From an uncultured Christensenella sp. (GTDB lineage Bacteria > Bacillota > Clostridia > Christensenellales > Borkfalkiaceae), in assembly GCA_910578655.1 (NCBI GenBank), contig CAJTQE010000083.1, positions 1 to 6,448 on the forward strand: DNA of 6,448 nucleotides, given 5' to 3'. The first letter of the stretch is position 1. Every line of letters starts with the position of its first letter. A program made the translations under genes and the position numbers. The notes beneath the pieces are model-generated. The model was not told the DNA's origin, did no database searches, and worked only from the letters and a program-made list of their open reading frames with translations. Positions 5,159-6,448 of this stretch are shown here, piece by piece.

Positions 5159-5611
5159 TTAACATGTTCTGTCGTCAGTTCTGCCAAGCAAATAATCTAC
5201 GGAAACATCGAAATAATCGCTAATCAATTCTAAAAGCTCGAATGACGGAAAATAATTTTTGTTGAACCAACGCGTGATATAGCTATTATCAAAATGTAAA
5301 TCTTTACTTACTCTGTAATAAGTAACATTCTTTTCCTTGCATAACAAAGCAAATCTTGTTTTAAAGTCGGTCTTAATATTTGCTTTAATAAAATATTCGT
5401 CGTCAGAAGTTCCAAGCAAATATTTTAAAGAAACGTTAAAATAATCTGCAATTCGCATTAATATTCTCGGAGTCGGAATAATACCGTAATTTAAAGCGTT
5501 AGCCAGCGAACGATAATCAACGCCTATTAATTTAGGTAATTCCGATTTATTCACTTCACAATCCTCAACCAAATCAGTAATTCTGATTTGAAATTTATTC
5601 GATATAGACAT
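5159..5611 (-). CDS. Tandem double helix-turn-helix (XRE/Cro-CI type) DNA-binding protein
   Basis: A 150-residue predicted transcription regulator made of two copies of the same HTH unit. Copy 1 is 7-71 and copy 2 is 83-147. They align end to end over 65 residues without a gap, with about 20 identical positions by eye. Each ends in the XRE-typical tail: DYFNVSLKYLLG and DYFDVSVDYLLGRTDD. An 11-residue linker joins them. Single-domain XRE proteins usually dimerise; a fused pair would act as a built-in dimer or bind two half-sites. There is no sensor, peptidase or membrane domain. The start at 5611 is preferred because AAAGGA precedes it by a few bases, while the in-frame ATG at 5638 has no ribosome binding site. 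The gene diverges from the small membrane protein at 5754, which it probably regulates. Codon use is more AT-rich than in the metabolic genes to the left, suggesting accessory DNA. Confidence 0.85.
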   Translation of the reverse strand: MSISNKFQIRITDLVEDCEVNKSELPKLIGVDYRSLANALNYGIIPTPRILMRIADYFNVSLKYLLGTSDDEYFIKANIKTDFKTRFALLCKEKNVTYYRVSKDLHFDNSYITRWFNKNYFPSFELLELISDYFDVSVDYLLGRTDDRTC

Positions 5612-5753
5612 AATTTCCTTTGCTTGTATTGGTTGCATTAAAGCCGAACAACAGCTTGTAAGGATTTTATGTTAAATTTTGCCCAAAATAACTGCACTAA
5701 AACCAAACAGCAATTAAATAAACTAAAACAAAAGTTAAAAGGAGACAAAAATT
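5612..5753. promoter_or_regulatory. Divergent control region between the double-HTH gene and the membrane protein gene
   Basis: AT-rich. It contains a direct repeat ACTAAAAC at 5696-5703 and 5722-5729 (26 bases apart), a candidate operator pair for the adjacent regulator. A strong AAAGGAGA stands about 8 bases before ATG 5754, and AAAGGA before ATG 5611 on the other strand. No -35/-10 pair close to consensus could be assigned in either direction, so the promoters may be weak or regulated. Confidence 0.4.
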
Positions 5754-6080
5754 ATGGAACAAGAATTAAAAGATAAGGCACAACCCAAAGAGCAACCCGA
5801 ATATCAACATGAAGATCAAGTTGAAGTACTGATTTTAGAATCGCCCGACAATGAAAAACAGCCCAAATTAGTATACATGCGAAAGCATCCCAAAAAGCCC
5901 AAACCCCCGACCGCAAAAGATTCTATACTGTTTGCACTAAAATTCATATTTATTCTGTTGGGGGTAATTTTTGCAATACATTTAGTTCACTTTTTTATTA
6001 TGTATTCGATACAAGGCGAAGAGGTATGGGAAACTTATAAAAAAACGTGGGAGTGGTATAAAGAACTTTTAAGAACATAA
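5754..6080 (+). CDS. Small single-pass membrane protein (108 residues), function unknown
   Basis: Unrecognised. The N-terminal half (1-41) is acidic and glutamine-rich and likely disordered. A basic, proline-rich patch MRKHPKKPKPP follows at 42-52, then one hydrophobic span at about 57-86 (from SILFALKFIFILLGV to FFIMYSI). The tail of about 22 residues is rich in aromatics (VWETYKKTWEWYKELL, 91-106). By the positive-inside rule the N-terminus faces the cytoplasm and the short aromatic tail is outside. There is no signal-peptide cleavage site. AAAGGAGA upstream of the ATG makes the start secure. It is divergent to the double-HTH regulator and followed by a hairpin terminator, so it is a single-gene unit. 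Base composition is AT-rich like its neighbour's. A role as a small membrane effector under that regulator is conjecture. Confidence 0.75.
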   Translation: MEQELKDKAQPKEQPEYQHEDQVEVLILESPDNEKQPKLVYMRKHPKKPKPPTAKDSILFALKFIFILLGVIFAIHLVHFFIMYSIQGEEVWETYKKTWEWYKELLRT

Positions 6081-6092
6081 AAGCTGTTTAGA

Positions 6093-6120
6093 CGCGGACG
6101 AAAATTTCGTCCGCGCAAAT
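6093..6120 (+). terminator. Hairpin terminator after the membrane protein gene
   Basis: CGCGGACG (6093-6100) pairs perfectly with CGTCCGCG (6108-6115) across an AAAATTT loop, followed by CAAATTTTCT. The stem is strong and GC-rich and the tail moderately T-rich. It lies 13 bases after the stop codon of the membrane protein gene. Confidence 0.75.
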
Positions 6121-6165
6121 TTTCTGGCTTTGGTAAAAATTTTTTGTGAAATAGCATTTAAATAG

Positions 6166-6194
6166 TTGACATATATTGACGGTTTTGTTATTAT
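6166..6194 (+). promoter_or_regulatory. Strong promoter with A/T-tract upstream region
   Basis: Perfect TTGACA (6166-6171), 17 bases, TATTAT (6189-6194). A/T tracts (AAAAATTTTTT at about 6135-6145, ATTTAAATA further down) lie directly upstream and resemble an UP element. The predicted transcript starts at about 6201. Unlike the three metabolic-gene promoters above it is not followed by an ATG at 6 bases. Confidence 0.75.
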
Positions 6195-6200
6195 AAATAA

Positions 6201-6448
6201 GCTGTAATTCTGTACAGCGTTGTTTTTCTGTTGAAAAACGTCCCGACTTTCGTCGGGGAATGAAGTCTGAATGCCGCAGGCGTTGAAAAACGTGAGAGGT
6301 GGGAAAGACTTTGAAATGAAGCCTGACAACTGCATAGAAAAGAGAAAGAAATAACAAAGTACAAAAAAGGCAATAAAATTTTTGTAAGGTTAATACGAAG
6401 AAAGTAAGAAAGAGCAATTTTGCGCAACTTTGCTGAAAAAGTAGTAAC
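6201..6448 (+). other. Structured untranslated leader, probably of an rRNA operon beyond the window
   Basis: No convincing gene on either strand. From the predicted start the RNA would form three consecutive hairpins: GCTGTA/TACAGC (6201-6218), GTTTTTC/GAAAAAC (6222-6239) and CCCGAC/GTCGGG (6242-6257). AAGTCT (6263-6268) then pairs with AGACTT (6306-6311), enclosing GCC/GGC and a CGTT-GAAA-AACG hairpin. Next comes GACTTTGAAATGAAGCCTG and ACAACTGCATAGAAAAGAGA, similar to the CTTTGAAAACTG(A/C)ATAG stretch found before 16S or 23S genes in Firmicutes, then A-rich unstructured sequence to the edge. The rRNA-leader reading is inference; a separate structured RNA or long 5' UTR of a protein gene is possible. 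Confidence 0.45.

Noticed and set aside
6271..6354. Plus-strand 27-codon frame (MPQALKNVRGG...) in the leader
   Set aside because: No ribosome binding site, the start lies inside a predicted hairpin, and the region's base pairing suggests RNA structure rather than coding.
6069..6427. Minus-strand open frames across the terminator and leader
   Set aside because: They run antisense to a strong promoter and hairpins, have no ribosome binding sites, and are Phe/Leu/Ser-rich as expected from translating A-rich DNA backwards.
1..6448. tRNA genes, riboswitches of known class, transposase or integrase genes
   Set aside because: Looked for T-arm GTTCGA-type motifs, T-box or S-box-like leaders before cysK and DDE or recombinase motifs; none seen by eye. 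In particular cysK has no room for an S-box or T-box because its predicted transcript begins at the ATG.

Overview
The window looks like a chromosomal segment of an uncultured, low-to-moderate GC member of the Firmicutes (class Clostridia, gut-type). This rests on three things: the protein families (an EF2568-type cysteine desulfurase beside a DUF3343 Se/S-carrier-like protein, CysK, endonuclease III), the strong AGGAG-type ribosome binding sites, and a CCTTCCCC-TTGA-GGGGAAGG dispersed repeat of a kind familiar from gut Clostridia. The assignment is an inference. No rRNA gene body is present to confirm it.

Left part (1-3075). On the minus strand are endonuclease III (nth), lacking only its extreme C-terminus and cut by the window edge, and upstream of it a DUF3343 protein. 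Diverging from these on the plus strand are a PLP-dependent cysteine desulfurase and, 18 bases further on, cysteine synthase (cysK), closed by a perfect 30-base palindrome. Cysteine synthesis, cysteine desulfuration and a presumed sulfur/selenium carrier therefore sit side by side, and a sulfur (or selenium) trafficking role is a reasonable reading.

Middle part (3076-4951). There is a 63-residue two-repeat small protein, a divergent pair of small uncharacterised genes (a charged helical 92-residue protein and a 101-residue protein with a hydrophobic N-terminus), and a xylose-isomerase-like TIM-barrel enzyme with all four expected metal ligands.

Right part (4952-6448). A composite repeat (three roughly 34-base tandem copies running into a folded repeat unit) separates convergent genes. 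Beyond it the DNA is visibly more AT-rich and holds a tandem double-HTH regulator diverging from a small single-pass membrane protein, then a terminator, then a strong promoter (TTGACA-17-TATTAT). That promoter is followed by about 250 bases without a convincing gene but with stacked hairpins and an rRNA-leader-like box. I infer that an rRNA operon starts just beyond the right edge.

The most striking sequence-level pattern is that three genes (nth, cysK, TIM barrel) each have a -35/-10 promoter whose -10 hexamer ends exactly 6 bases before the ATG, with no Shine-Dalgarno. They are predicted to be leaderless, while the small and accessory genes here have clear Shine-Dalgarno sites.
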